Assembly (NCBI GenBank): GCA_038373865.1
Contig: JAXGGA010001110.1
Location: 1 to 64,000 of the forward strand
Origin: Uloborus plumipes
Lineage: Eukaryota > Arthropoda > Arachnida > Araneae > Uloboridae
Length of the DNA stretch: 64,000 nucleotides
Reading direction: 5' to 3'
Shown here in pieces: positions 9,390 through 21,830 of the stretch; the first letter of the stretch is position 1, and each line of letters begins with the position of its first letter. The translations under genes were made by a program, and so were the position numbers. The notes under the pieces were generated by a model. It had not been told where the DNA came from. It did no database searches and worked only from the letters and a program-made list of their open reading frames with translations.

Positions 9390-12300
9390 AAGACACCACA
9401 TATTCACAGACTAGAAAATGTGTTCGTAATGCTCACTCAATGAACTTTCTGCACAGGTTAAACAAGTTCATTGCCCGGGTTGCTGCACCACTTTTAGTCT
9501 ACCCCCCAACCCCCCAGAATCACAACACCGTAAGTTCTCGCTTATTAACAAAAATCATACTACATCAATAACAATGATTTCATTGTTATGTACTAATTGC
9601 TTGTTCATTCATTTGTCTCAGTTATTACAAGTATAATGTTTTTTATGCCGCTATGGATTTCTGAAAATGAAATTAAATCTACCTGCACGGTCAGGCTACC
9701 ATAACTATATAATTAATCAAAGGCATCCGAATAAGGTACTTTTATTGTTAACATGCTTTACACCCACTTTTTTTTCCGCATAAATAGTTGAAAGGCAAAA
9801 GAATTGCTTTCTCTAATTTTAATGTTTTGACTTTTCAGTTGTTCACCTTCAAGATCAAAAATGATGTTCCGAATTATTTGTACACGAGCATAAATAACGC
9901 ACACACTACCTAAATAACTCCTAGCACAAATAATTAAGTTCGTTACTCGTGCGCCTCGAGGGTAAAATTAAGAATTCAATCGTTAAAGCATTTCATTTTG
10001 ATGTATAGTTCAACGGTCTTAAACGAACGCAATTGTGCAATGTGTATGCTCCTTTCTTTTTGGAATACAAAAAAACTCTACCACATCCACCAAAAGAATG
10101 GATCTGAGGAAGAAGCATCCATTTGTTTATCGCAGCGCATGGGCGGAAAGATGGATGGCGGTTTCGTTTCTGCCCACTCCCGTCTCTTGAAGGTAAAAAT
10201 TGAAACTGAAAGGAATTCGATTCTCGGGAAAATTATTGCTTCTTTTTTTTCATATCTGACCTTTTGGGGGAATGATTGCTAACTTATTTATTTTCGAAGA
10301 AACAAGTGGACGACTATGTTTGGTTAAAACGTGCAGAGACACAACATTAGGGCGGGGGGTGAGGTTTGGTTTGTCTAAACAATTTCGAATTTTATGCGGT
10401 TTGGTGAGTTAGAGATTAATAGAATACACTGCTTTTTTAACACAAATGTGTAAAAGCCATTTGCAAACAATTGCATCAGGTTTAAAAGAACTCGAAACAA
10501 ACGCTTGTGCCTTTTTATGATGCCACGAATTAAAACTGAGGAGTTTTTATACGTTTAAAAATTTTATATTCTGGTTCAAAATTTTACTAATTTATGAATA
10601 ACAGTTCATTTTACATAACATTTTTTACATGTTCAATTTTACCCCAAGTGACTGGATAACTTTCAATTAGGCGAATATTTCATTTTGTAATTATTGTTTC
10701 CTAATTTTGGATAACTTTATAATTCAGGATTACCACAAATGATTCATTCGACTTCAAAATGCTGTGTAAGCAAAAATAATATGTGTGCAGCAATGAGAAA
10801 TGTGTCAAATTGAACTCAAACTCGAGAATTTTTGAAATAGTATTTTCACTATGGCAGCTTGAGTGCAGGATTTTTAAGATTGAAATAAAGCAAGAAAAGT
10901 GTATTTGTGTGTTATAGTATTTGCGATGTTCATTGGTCACTGCAGTGTTTTAGCTGCACATTAAAGACCCAGTTAGTGCTCCCCCAACTACTAAAAGCGT
11001 TTGAAGAACTCAAGGATTGTGGTTAGCCAGCAGGGGCGAACATGGCCTAGTCGCTTATAAGCAATCTTTACTTAGCTAAGAACGTTGTAATAGTTTTTGA
11101 GCACCTGTGGTTGGTTGAGCATCTGTGGTCGAAGCTCATTCTTCGCTCATCCCCCCCCCCCACATCAGACGCATGTGAATAAAGTTCGTTCCTCAAAAGA
11201 TCTCAATTTACGTTTGAATGTTTTAAATGCCCCCTCCTTTTGGAATGATGTCCAGAAGTTCTTGTTTTGAAATGAAACACCAATAAGCTCTTGCAACACA
11301 AGCTATAAAGGAGGTGGATGACGTTATTAACGTGAAAGCCAATCAGCAGTCTCCAAATTTTTTCATGGTCTCAAGCACAGTGAAGATTGTTTATATGCTA
11401 CCAAATCGATGTTGCATAATTTGTGAAACTAGTTGCTTTACCGCCAGGGTATGTGTCAATGATCCGGGGAGGGGGGGATTCACATTGAGCTTTCTGGTGG
11501 TATTTTTTAGACATTTTCCCTCCTTGTAGCCGTAATATTTTTGAATAATTTACATTTTAGTAACGGATTAATAATTTGTGGGAACTCAAGGGGTTTTCTT
11601 CAGCTGTTACCCAGTAGATGCAGTAACATAAAAATGTATCAAAGTTACCCCGAATGACTGTAACCATAACGACAGATCAGTAACTGAATACAAAATAACA
11701 CTCTTCTTCCCCAGTCTTATTTTTCGCTCTTAATCTCTGGAGTGTTGGTAGAAATGTAATAGACCTGGTTGCCCCCCTCCTCCCCCTCTCCCCCAACTCA
11801 GAAAACTCATTTCTTGATGCCGCGTAAAAAGCTTTTCCAGTCCGGATTAAATTTCCTTTTTGGCCCGAGAGTCGAGAGCCACTCTTGTTTGTTCCGTTGC
11901 TTTAGTTTCTTATTTAACTCTTCGAACTGTTGCCTATCGAGTAACGAGTCTCCAGTCTGCGGGGAAATGTTGGAAAGCGAATTCTTTTCACCAGCCGAGC
12001 AGCTAACTACCTTCCATTTAGGCAAATAACCCCACACCCCCGATGAAGTTGTAGTGCTTCTTTTGAGGATTTTTTTTTTTGCTCTCCTCTTTCCATAACG
12101 TTGTTTCCGTTTAGAGTTTGATTTGTTGGCAGAAGGGAACTAAAAGTCGGAAGAAAGGGAAAAGTTGACTGGATGTTCAGAGCGCTGAGAAAACATGTTT
12201 CCGAATGTTAAAGGATTTGTTGCGAAGAGAGAACTTAGCCTTGGGTTTCACATATTTTTTCTTTCAGCTTTATGTAGTTTGTAATCTTTTGCTTTTTTGA

Positions 12301-12490
12301 TTTAAAATGAAGTGAGTAAAGTTAGATCTGGAAACAAGTTCCTGCATTTGATATTGTTTCGAATTTATTTCCACTTTTGATTCTGATTCTATTCAACTAA
12401 ATTATTGTTTGCAAACATTATAGTACGGGCAACAACGGTAAAATTGCACAAATGAGTTATATTTACCGGCCGACTTGTTCGAAAGCTCTA
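9390..12490. other. non-coding stretch of about 3.1 kb
   Basis: AT-rich with scattered C/G homopolymers (11150-11161, 11467-11477, 11776-11795). Small open frames on both strands around 11770-12037 overlap each other and show no motif. No supported feature. Confidence 0.5.
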
Positions 12491-12749
12491 GACTGCAAAA
12501 AATAAATGTCGTTTTTTCAGTATACTACAGCTACTTTTATAGTAATTTTACAGTAATAAACTAAAATTGCTAATTTTACAGTAATAAACTGCAAAATTGC
12601 TTATTTTACAGTAATACACTAAAATTGCTAGTTTTACAGCACTAAACTGTAAAACAGCCAGTTTTTCTGTTTATTACTGCGCTTTTACAGTTTTAAACTA
12701 AAATTTCTGCTTTTAATATTATACTGTAAAAGAGACTATTTTTTGCAGG
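12491..12749. mobile_element. TTTTACAGT-repeat MITE, near-complete copy
   Basis: Begins GACTGCAAAAAATAAATG and ends TATTTTTTGCAGGG. Interior of about six alternating blocks of TTTTACAGTAATAAAC and ACTAAAATTGCTA. This is a clean example of the family with terminal inverted repeats of about 16 bp and no coding capacity. Confidence 0.75.
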
Positions 12750-14352
12750 GCACGAAAAATTCGTAGTAGGGCTGAAAACAGTATATGTCATCCAGTTTTG
12801 ATTTAATATTGCCTCCTCATAAGTCAAATATCCGTATTAATGTCAGTGTGCTACACATAAATTCAAATCTCTACGAAAACGGCAACTATATCCCTTACTA
12901 GCTAGCTCAAAGTTGATTCTGTGAGCTAAAATGACATGCTACGAATTATCTCGCAGTTGGGAAGTCAACGTATTAAACATTTATTCTCCCTTTTATTGCT
13001 AGTGAGTCGGCCAGAATCTTTGATTGTTTTTAAAACTTAGTTTCTTTTAAAAAGCAAGATTAACGAAAAAAAAGTCCAAGCTAATTTACCCTGTGTAAGA
13101 GTCTTACAATTCTCGAAAGCAGAGAAAACAAATCTGCTTTTTGATTTCTTAAGGCTCCTCAATAGCAGCTCCAAACTCCCGACAGCTGTCTTTTTCTGAG
13201 CCTTTCTACTGGAGTCCTCACGGCATCAGTGTTCCGCCCCCCCCCTCCTCAAGTTCTTTGCAAACAAAGTCTTCTGACCACGGGTGGAGAAAAGCCTCTC
13301 AGAGCATCTATCCAAAAGGGCGGGCGGATACAGAAGCTGCATGCTCAAGAAGAAAGAGAAAAAGAACAAGAAATCCCTCCTGACAGGGGAAAAGTTGGGG
13401 GAAAATTCTACATGAAAAGATGAACGATAGAGCAGATATGAATCTAGAAAAGAAGAAATGATTCATGCTATGAAAGGGATCGTCTTCTTCTGAAAGAGGC
13501 CTTTTTGAATCTTCTGTATCTGTTCGATGGTGAAATCGCCTTTGTTTCTTGAATCGCGCTCCAGAAGTGCTTTATGGATTTTTTTTTTTATCGAGAAAGA
13601 GTTTGGTGTCCGATTAGGAACAAAGGAGTCAGTCGCCGTTGGGATTACTTTTTTCTCGATAGGGATGTTTAGTTTTGGAGCTCTTTTTTTTTACAAGTTG
13701 TCTTTAGCTGAATCGGAGTAAATAGTTCAATCCTCTTATAGGATTGAATTATTTACTAAGATCCTCTTTTGCTAGTTATGCAAACGATTGGTATATTGGT
13801 AAATAAAGTTTTCGTTTTAAGATAAATTGAGTCTTTCAGATCATAGTGTAGAACTGGTTTGGTTTTGATTTTGTTTTTGTGCTTTGAGCGTTACTAGAGT
13901 AGAACTGTCTTAGCTCTCGAATTTTTTGGTTCCCTATGATTAAAATTCGATTTTTTGCCTTGTTGTTTCCAAATGCATTGGTGAAAGGGTTTTTCATGTA
14001 TTGAGTTTTATTAGGCGTTTTCTGTTATCATAGTCAGTAGTTATCCCTCGGAAGCTAGGATGGGATCTGGCATTTCTCAAAAATAGTTTTAAGGGAGCAG
14101 TTTCTTCGCCAAATGAGTACTATACACTATTCGACCTTCTATCATGCTTTCCAACATCCTCTGTAGAATTTAGTTTTTTGAAATGTTGATAGTAATCATG
14201 TTTTCTATTACGGAAAAGATGATGCCTGCTTTTTCTGTTACGAATTGAAAACACGCTACTAGTAATGCAGTGCCGAAACGTTCCACATGTGACTAAAAGC
14301 ATCATTGTAGATCGACCCACCATCTTCAGCTATGTAAATTACGACATACCAT
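12750..14352. other. non-coding stretch
   Basis: No recognisable gene. Contains a C-rich run at 13237-13247 and an inverted repeat around 13722-13757 (AATAGTTCAATCCTC / GAGGATTGAATTATT types) that could form a hairpin. Confidence 0.45.
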
Positions 14353-14687
14353 TGGTTTTTACAGTATAATACAGATAATTTTATAGTAATTTTACAGTAT
14401 TAAACTAAAATTGCTAGTTTAAAGTAATTAATTAACTGTAAAATAGCTAGTTTTGCATTTTATTACTGTGCTTTTACAGTTTCAAACTGGAACCTCTGCT
14501 GCAAGTATTATACTGTTGTATTTACAGTATAATACAGCTAAGTTTGTGGTAATAAACTGTAAAACTGCTAATTTCACTGTAATGAACTATAAAATAGCCA
14601 GTTTTACAGTTTATTACTGTGCTTTTACAGTTATAAACTGGAACCTCTGTAGAAAACTGTAAAAACAACAGCTTATTTTTTGCAGTG
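14353..14687. mobile_element. TTTTACAGT-repeat MITE, left end truncated
   Basis: Matches the family from the TTTTTACAGTATAATAC block rightward and ends CAACAGCTTATTTTTTGCAGTG. Contains two copies of the GGAACCTCTG landmark, suggesting a partial internal duplication. Confidence 0.7.
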
Positions 14688-14769
14688 AAGGAGACACGGA
14701 TTAATTTCGTCATTTGGGAATTGCTTACCATCCACGGACTTGTCATCTTACGTTTCATGCAGACCCTTC

Positions 14770-15130
14770 CCGTCGCTTAATCTAGCTATGTGACAGAATC
14801 CGATCGTCCGCTTATCTTCCAATATCGTCGTCCGCGGCATCCCCGGAAGTGCCCCATCGGGCTCGTGTGTGTCTCCAGCCCCGAGATGGCATCTGTCGGT
14901 CGCGTGCCCCGTCGCAGGGAAGAGACGGGGGTGCTTCCATTAGTTTCCCGCTCTTCCGACGTGGGGTGCCAGATGTCAGGTTGCGCAAGAGCCTCCGCTT
15001 GTATCCATCCTCCTCCCTCTGCCGGTTTTTTCTCACCGTTTTTTATTTTATATTATCATGTTGAGGGGAGATTGCCGAACCCGTGGCTTTGATTATGTAA
15101 GAGGAGAGCCGCTTTGTGCTCCTGGGGTTA
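14770..15130. other. GC-rich island of unknown function
   Basis: About 260 bp (14790-15050) is markedly richer in G+C and CpG than its surroundings, with overlapping open frames on both strands (for example 14790-15092 plus, 14812-15036 minus). None has a recognisable domain. It could be a CpG-rich regulatory element, an exon, or an old transposon fragment. Confidence 0.35.
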
Positions 15131-15524
15131 AATTGTACAGACGGATTGATTAAATAATTGTTCCTATGGACGTTTACAACACCATTATTGCTTCCCCTCC
15201 CTCACTCTCCCGAGAAAAAAAAAAATCTTATCAAGTATTTTCGTTTGTTTCCGTCTGCGATTCCGCAATGTTGTGGTTCCTTCTACTTTACTGTTTTTAA
15301 AATAATCGTCATGTTTATTAATTATTTAGATGAGGTTCCAACACGACAAACATTTATTTTGCATTAATACATGAACGATGGCTACATTTCATTGCAATTT
15401 TCATTTTTGGAACAAGGCAAATTAAACTGAAAAAAGTAACCATGGCAACCGCGATAATTAACACAGCTTAGTGACACAGCTCGTTGACAAGTTCAAGACA
15501 CAACAATAATGATGACAATAGTGT

Positions 15525-15674
15525 AGAGTCTCGGTAACTCGAAGCCTTATGACTCGAATATTTCTTTATCTCGAAATGCTCATTGGATCCCCAGACTCTT
15601 AAGAAGACTGTGTGTACTTCCTACAACGCGAAGATTTTTGCCGATCCTTGAGCCTTCGAGTTGTCGAGACTCGA
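15525..15674. mobile_element. short Tigger-type MITE
   Basis: Left AGAGTCTCGGTAACTCGAAG and right CTTCGAGTTGTCGAGACTCG are inverted repeats around about 110 bp. A relative with the same terminal type (CAGTCAAGTCTCAATAGCTC) is at 50773-50946. Confidence 0.65.
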
Positions 15675-16063
15675 CTGCGAATAAATGTATTATAATGACT
15701 CTGTTAACTCTAATCCGGACCTTGAAACTGTTTATCCTCTTGAGAAATGGGGAAGCGATGTTGTCTCAGATTTACCTGAAATCAGCACCAATAACGTATT
15801 TTCCTCTCACCATCCTCTCCTAGATAAAGCAGTTAAATTTCTTTCAGCAGTATGTGATGGTGATTAAAAACTCCTAAAATAGTCTGCAATACAAATTTAC
15901 ATAAGATTAATCGTAAACTTTAAATCAGCACCGCGAAACGCATAAAAAAAAAGATGCTAAACATAAAAACTACATGTACCTCCGCTTCTTGTGTAGTACA
16001 TCAAAGGAAATATGGTACAAATCTTCGTTCCCTGAAATGTAAGATTTTTTTCCGTAAAAAATT
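15675..16063. other. non-coding stretch
   Basis: Overlapping frames in two phases (15638-15867) have no recognisable product. Nothing supported. Confidence 0.4.
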
Positions 16064-16624
16064 TAGTGAACTCTTACTTATACGCCACCTCGTCTATGCT
16101 CCTTTTTCACTTATACGACGATCTTAAATGGTCCCAGCATATTCCATAGCAAAATAATGACAGTATCACTCATTTATGCGTCGCTCTAAAGATAAATATT
16201 TCACTTATGCGCAGAATTTTCCCCAAAAATGTAAAAAATGTAATTAATTTTCTTTAAAAAATAAGCATTTTTCTTCACTTTCCTCTTTAATCTTTCGTCT
16301 TTTTTGCTCGCGGAAGGCATTTTTTACGCATGAACTAGAGCTCGGAGAGGGATAATTATCTATCATGCATCGTTTTAAAGGAAACAGTTTGTAATTAGGT
16401 ATGCTACAATTTTATTTTTTCTTTGTCATTGTAGTTACGTTACAGTAACTGCCAAATCGTAGAAAAAGTGTCCTTTTTCTATAGAAACATCCTTATTCAT
16501 TCTCTGATTAGAAACCATGTTGCGTTTTAGTCCTTTGAATAGGATTGTTCACTTATACGTCTCTCTCACTTATGCAACTTTTTCTGTTGGTCCCTTAGGC
16601 CGGCGTATAATTGAGAGTTCACTG
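16064..16624. mobile_element. non-autonomous Tc1/mariner-class element, 561 bp
   Basis: Left terminus TAGTGAACTCTTACTTATAC and right terminus (inward) CAGTGAACTCTCAATTATAC, followed on the right by TA. Internal repeats of CACTTATACGNC occur on both arms. Typical of Tigger-like MITEs; no coding frame. Confidence 0.7.
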
Positions 16625-18699
16625 TAGTTTTATTTTCGCGTCAACTTAGAAATAGTATGCAGACTTTTTCAAGAACCTGTGACTTACGTTGCAGAGTCGT
16701 ACTATTTCTGCTGCTGAGCTCCTAGATGACCTAAACACTCTCAAGAACAGACTTCAAGTTCTCGATGCTAAATTGTGCCATTCAGTGTCCTAAAACTATA
16801 TCGTCATCATTGTTGTTAGAGATGTATATATGCGTTTCGTTAGTTGTCAATCATTACATCATCTCCTCAGAGTAACACAGTAGTATATCAATCTTGTTTC
16901 TCAGATAAGATGTCTTACTGTTGTGCTGAGACAACATCAAAATCCATTTATTTCGGTAGAAACATTCCATGCCGGAATATGCTTCCGAAAAGATTCATTT
17001 ATTTCTGCTGAGAATTTCGCTCCAGAAACTGCCTTCGGATGCGGAGTTTTTCAAAACAAAAGCACGATATGCAAAGTGTGCGCGTTCTCCCGGGCCTCTT
17101 AAATTATACTTTCCTGGGGCTAAACAGGGAAATTTAATCGCTCCCTAATGACGCTCTCAGGAAGCGTAGTGGTTGATAATGTGTTACTATCTTTAAAATG
17201 GCGGTGGAAACGCCACGAAATTATAGTGAGGTTTGTTTTTTCCTTTTTGAGAGATTTTTTCTAACGTAAGGGACACTTTCGGATCAAATTAACATGTCGT
17301 TAAGAAAAAACTCTAAATGGTCTTGACTTGAAAAACAGATTGCAATCAACGTTAGAAAAATTTTCACCAGTAGCGCAAATAATATTTATCTGGTGGTTTG
17401 ACGATAGTGATTTAAATATTCAAAAGATTTCTGAACATAATGGAGTAAATAAACTGAAATTCTTGATTTAATGATTTTGTAATGAAACAGTCGGAGAAAG
17501 TTATAAGTAAAGTATTCTTGTTACTTGGTAGTATTTGCAGTAATATTGGTGGTTCTTACTTTTTCAAAGAGAAACTCGGTGAGAAATTGATTTCAATTAA
17601 TTTAAGATAGTAAAACATATTAAAAATGTGCGAACTAGGAAGGTAATTTTTTGTGTATTCTGTCCTAGTTATATTATAATAAGTAATTGCAACTGACTTT
17701 TGTGATTGTTACAAATAAAGGACTGACTTTTTTTAGATCTTTTGCGCTGTGTTGTTGGTTAATTTTGAGGTGGCTAAAATAATCATAAGCTAACTGCTTA
17801 TTTATAGGCTGCATTTGTTATTCTCGTATTTTTAGAAATTATGAGTATTTATGTTCATTCATTCCATTGTAAAACATTCCCGCTAAAATAAAGAAATAAT
17901 TTTTGCTGTGATTTTCTTGTAGTTTCTCTTTTCTTACGGTAAATTTCCATTATAGATATTTAGAAAATGTCCATTATATTTAAAAGCTAAATGTACTGTT
18001 TTCCGTTTCAAACCGTTTGTCTCTTTTGCTCCACATATTTCGTGTTTTTCTTCTGTTTATTTCACCGTTTATTTCCCCCCTATGACACTTACTGCTATTT
18101 TCAGGAAAATCTGTTGATTCGGTTTTAATTTTTAACAATATTTATTTTTTTGAAACATGATTCTTGATTTTTCGTTTCCGTAAATTAATATTCAGCTGTA
18201 CGCGGACGTTTTTTTTTTTTTTTTTTTTTTTGAAAATTTTTATAGATTTATTTTTTTTCTTCAAAAATGCAGGTATATTTGTGCGAAATGATTGTTTTAT
18301 TTATAGAAAACTTATTCTCGTTGTTGCTAACGGAATTGTACATCTCGTTGTATTCACCTCTTTACTCCATTTTAACAAATCGTGACAAAAACGCTTCCCT
18401 CCAAGTTCATATTAAAATCTTAACAGCTTTCGCTAGTGTTAAATCGCTAGTGTAAGCCAAGGTTATGCAATGAAACTCCTTACAAATTAATTTCAGGGCC
18501 GCATTTTTTTTGCAATGATAATCTGAAATAAAGCCAAAAGCAATCTTTCCCGAAAATCTTGTTGCCATAGTTTCAAAACAAGTGGAATGTGCAAAATGGC
18601 CCGGAAAGATCAATAACGCCTCCTATAACGTGATCCGTCTTCTTTATTGCGGCTATTCCGGTTTTTGCTCTAATTTTCTCTCTTTCTTTTTCTTTCCAG
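16625..18699. other. non-coding stretch
   Basis: AT-rich DNA with a T run at 18210-18231. If the exon at 18700 is real, the final part (TTTCTTTTTCTTTCCAG) is the polypyrimidine tract and acceptor of an intron. Confidence 0.45.
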
Positions 18700-18791
18700 G
18701 ATAATATACTAAATCAAGACAGAACTATTCAGTCCTTTTGCCAAAAACTGGAACGTATGGTGCTGTGTAATTTAAAACAAAAAAACGGAAG
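18700..18791 (+). CDS. candidate single host-gene exon (92 bp), product unknown
   Basis: A strong acceptor (CTCTCTTTCTTTTTCTTTCCAG) is followed by 92 bp open in phase 0 and then by a donor, GAAG|GTATGTG. The translation begins DNILNQDRTIQSFCQKLERM and continues VLCNLKQKNGR, a charged, heptad-compatible stretch that could be part of a coiled coil. No stop occurs in that phase, and the segment is not part of any repeat I could see. I do not recognise the protein. The exon would leave a 2-nt remainder, so the next exon must begin in matching phase; none was identified in the window. Confidence 0.4.
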
Positions 18792-18799
18792 GTATGTGT

Positions 18800-19352
18800 C
18801 ATTTTCATTGCCGTAATCGTTTTCTCTTTTTTGAATAAATTGTCTATAACATTGAGAAATTATCTGTGAATCTAGAACAGAGGGTTTTGATTTCGATATT
18901 TATGCTTACGTTCTTGTTTCTGTTTGGCAAATTTCTCTTTTTTTTTTGTGAAAAATATCGACAGCCCTACCTTAGCCCCGATTTAAGGGCGGTAATTTAC
19001 TACTTAAATTTCTTTTTTGTTTTGATTGCCTCAAGTTTTCATTGATGCTCTATTGTTGTTAATTATAGATCATAAGATGTGCCAAATGTAGGTTGGTTTC
19101 GTTTTTGAGAAGGCTTTTGCCGTGTTTTAAAAATAATATTTTTAATGCTTGTAAAAGTGTTTTCTATCAGCCATCCATCTAACAGGTGAGTTTCCCAACC
19201 AAAATTCTTATTAACTCTCAGAATTTCTAAGGGTTCTACAGGAAATAATAATAAGTAAAGGGTATCAATTATTCTTAAACCGATTTGTAGTGTTAGACTT
19301 ATTATTTGAGAAATTTGTTTGAGGATTCGTTATTTATCAGTTTTGAAACCAA
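18800..19352. other. non-coding stretch, possibly intronic
   Basis: AT-rich, no repeat or coding signal recognised. Confidence 0.4.
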
Positions 19353-19730
19353 CAGTGCAGAAAATAAACTCGTTTTTACAGTATAATACTGAAAGCAGCT
19401 GTTTCAGTTTAAAACTGAAAGCACAGTGATAAAATGCAAAACTAGCTATTTTACAGTTTATTACTGTAAAATTAGCAATTCTTCAGCTTATTACGATAAA
19501 ATTAGCTGTATTATACTGTAAAAGTATAGTACTAGCGGAAGTGGCTGGAGTTTAAAACTGTAAAATGCACAGTAATAAACTATAAAACTAGCAATTTTAC
19601 AGTTTATTACTGTAAATCTAGCAGTCTTAGTTTATTACTGTAAAATGAGCAATTTATACTTTATTACTGTAAAATTATTATAAATTTTAGCTATATTGTA
19701 CTGCAAAAACAACGTTTATTTTTTGCAGTG
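19353..19730. mobile_element. TTTTACAGT-repeat MITE, complete copy
   Basis: Starts CAGTGCAGAAAATAAACTCG and ends GTTTATTTTTTGCAGTG. Interior has at least seven TTTATTACTGTAAAAT-type blocks in the opposite orientation to the 12491 copy. Confidence 0.75.
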
Positions 19731-19742
19731 AATGAATAGCAA

Positions 19743-19850
19743 CCCAGGTAGCACAAAAAACGTTTAAACGTTTTATAAACGTTTTTAATCCGTTGTCACA
19801 ACGTTAATAACCATTTTACAACCTTTAAAAAACGAAGTGTGCTACTTGGG
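19743..19850 (+). mobile_element. 108-bp AACGTTT MITE, copy 1
   Basis: Terminal inverted repeat CCCAGGTAGCAC / GTGCTACTTGGG, interior rich in AACGTTTAAACGTTTT. The copy at 47668-47775 is the reverse complement, exactly the same length, and differs at only a few positions. Confidence 0.8.
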
Positions 19851-21289
19851 AATAGGATAAGTCTCTCGATTCACCACAACTGAATAAACAGCTCGTGCAT
19901 TTTCAAGTAAATTCCTGAATTTGATCCCTACTTTGGTCGAGATCAGCAACATTCGTATATCAAGCTTACCATGGGTCACACAGGTCAGGGAAAACTTGGA
20001 ATCGTCACGGAATTTTATTGTGCTGAGTCTGGTAAAATCATGAATTTTACCGACGTACATAAATACATGAATGTGTTGTTTGTAACGCAGTAGTCAAAAT
20101 ATCATACGTAAATGCAATGTTCCTTTGTACTTGAATATAATATTCTTGATACGTTAGCAAATGTGTTAATGTAATATTGTTGTACGTAATGCAATATTGT
20201 AGTCCCCCCAGCACCACAGGTTTAAAACGAGGCAGGGTTGAGTCCTCCTTAAAATTTCTAGCAGAAACACTTATATTGTATTGTGGACGCAATTCTTTTG
20301 TCACTGAGATGTAACCTCTCATTTAAAATTAGCTCACAGGTAATCTCTGTGTTTCGTTTTTAGGATGAAACACTCATAAATCATTTCTTAGTTATGGATA
20401 TAAAAAAATAACGGATTCATTAACTCCTAAAAAGTAATTAAGAATTTACAAAAATAAAAATAAATAAAAAATTTTAAAAGATAGCAAAAAGAAAATAAAT
20501 AAATAAACCTTGACTGAGGCACTATAATGATTTTATTACGTCACAAGATGAGCAGTGATTAATGAGATTGCTCAAATTCTCACTGTTCTGTACTTTATTT
20601 AAAAAATCTCATTTGAAGCTTTGTAAGAGAAAAGGGAGAAAAAGAAAAGCGAATCTTTCTCCGACCTACGAGAAATATTTAAATTCAAAAAATGTGCATC
20701 ACCTACCAAATCGTTACAGAAAGAATGTAGATATTGATCTAAGAATACTACGTGAACGCTATCTACGAATTTTATCACGTATTTAGTTTTTTTCATACGA
20801 AACATTCGAAGCCGAACTAAGTAGCATTCGAAATCGTTCTAAATCCATGTTTCTTCTTTCGTTTTCCGATTTTTAAGATGAAAAAAAAAAAAAAAAAATA
20901 CGCTGGAGCATTTTACTTAAAACATTTCTTCCCCCGCTGGGCTCTAAAACTATTTTTCTAAAAAATGAATACTTCCACTTTCTTTTCTTCAGTTGCTTTT
21001 GTCAGTAATGAATCGAAGGAAAGTTGCATGTAAAGGTATTTCTTTTCAGTTCTCACTTTCAAAAATGTTTCGTCCTGAATGTACCTCAGTTTTTTCTATT
21101 TATGGATAGCGAATGGAACTCCATTTTATGAAGAATGGAATCCAAATTTTCCGCTGGAGTATGTGTATTTTTGCATTCTGAGGAAAGGATTTGCATTTCC
21201 TTTATCGGCACTGTCTACTTTCTGCATGCCGGAATTTATAATTACGTAACTCAATACTTTTATCAATATGGACTCATATATTATACAAT
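19851..21289. other. non-coding stretch with unexplained open frames
   Basis: Minus-strand frames at 19842-20060 and 20047-20322 are open but unrecognised. One contains a donor-like ATG|GTAAGCTT near 19970. A-rich low complexity occurs at 20450-20510 and 20879-20898. No gene can be supported. Confidence 0.35.
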
Positions 21290-21830
21290 TCCAGTCAGTG
21301 TTAGTTTAGTTTCAGCTAGGAGTTGCATTTACATTTCGACCGATGTAGTTATTTTTGCATTTCAACCGAAATATTTATATTCGCATTTTATCTGAAATAA
21401 GTATTTTTAAATTTATTTTAAATTATTATATTTGCAGTATGGCTCAAATAATTATCATCGTATTTATCTGAAGTAATTATAAAAATATTTTGTCTGAAAA
21501 AATATATATATTTACTTTTATCTAAAATTGCATTTTATTGAGCGAAAAAAAAAAAAAAAAACGTTCATATTTTATCTAATTATTTTTTTTTTATTTGATA
21601 CCTCAAATAATTATCTTTACGTGTATCTAAATTATTTATATTCCCCTTTTTTTAAAGATAAATATGTTTCCATCTTATCCGAAATGATTATTATTTGCAT
21701 TTTATGTGAAATAATCATAATCATGTTACATCCTGAATAATTACATTCAATTTTATCTTTACTAACTATTCTTACCTTTTTTCTGAAATAATTGTATTTA
21801 CATAAATAATCATTTTTACATGTTGTATAA
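21290..21830. repeat. degenerate AT-rich minisatellite, unit about 35 bp
   Basis: Repeated variants of TTTTATCTGAAATAATTAT with ATTTGCAT spacers, about a dozen diverged copies. Interrupted by an A run (21546-21560). Non-coding. Confidence 0.55.

Noticed and set aside
14790..15092. 100-codon frame in a GC-rich island
   Set aside because: Frames are open on both strands because of high G+C; no motif or splice context to choose one.
20047..20322. Minus-strand frame with a cadherin-like look (VTKELRPQYNISVSAR)
   Set aside because: No DRE, DXND or other calcium-binding motif, no splice context, and the rest of the frame is low complexity.
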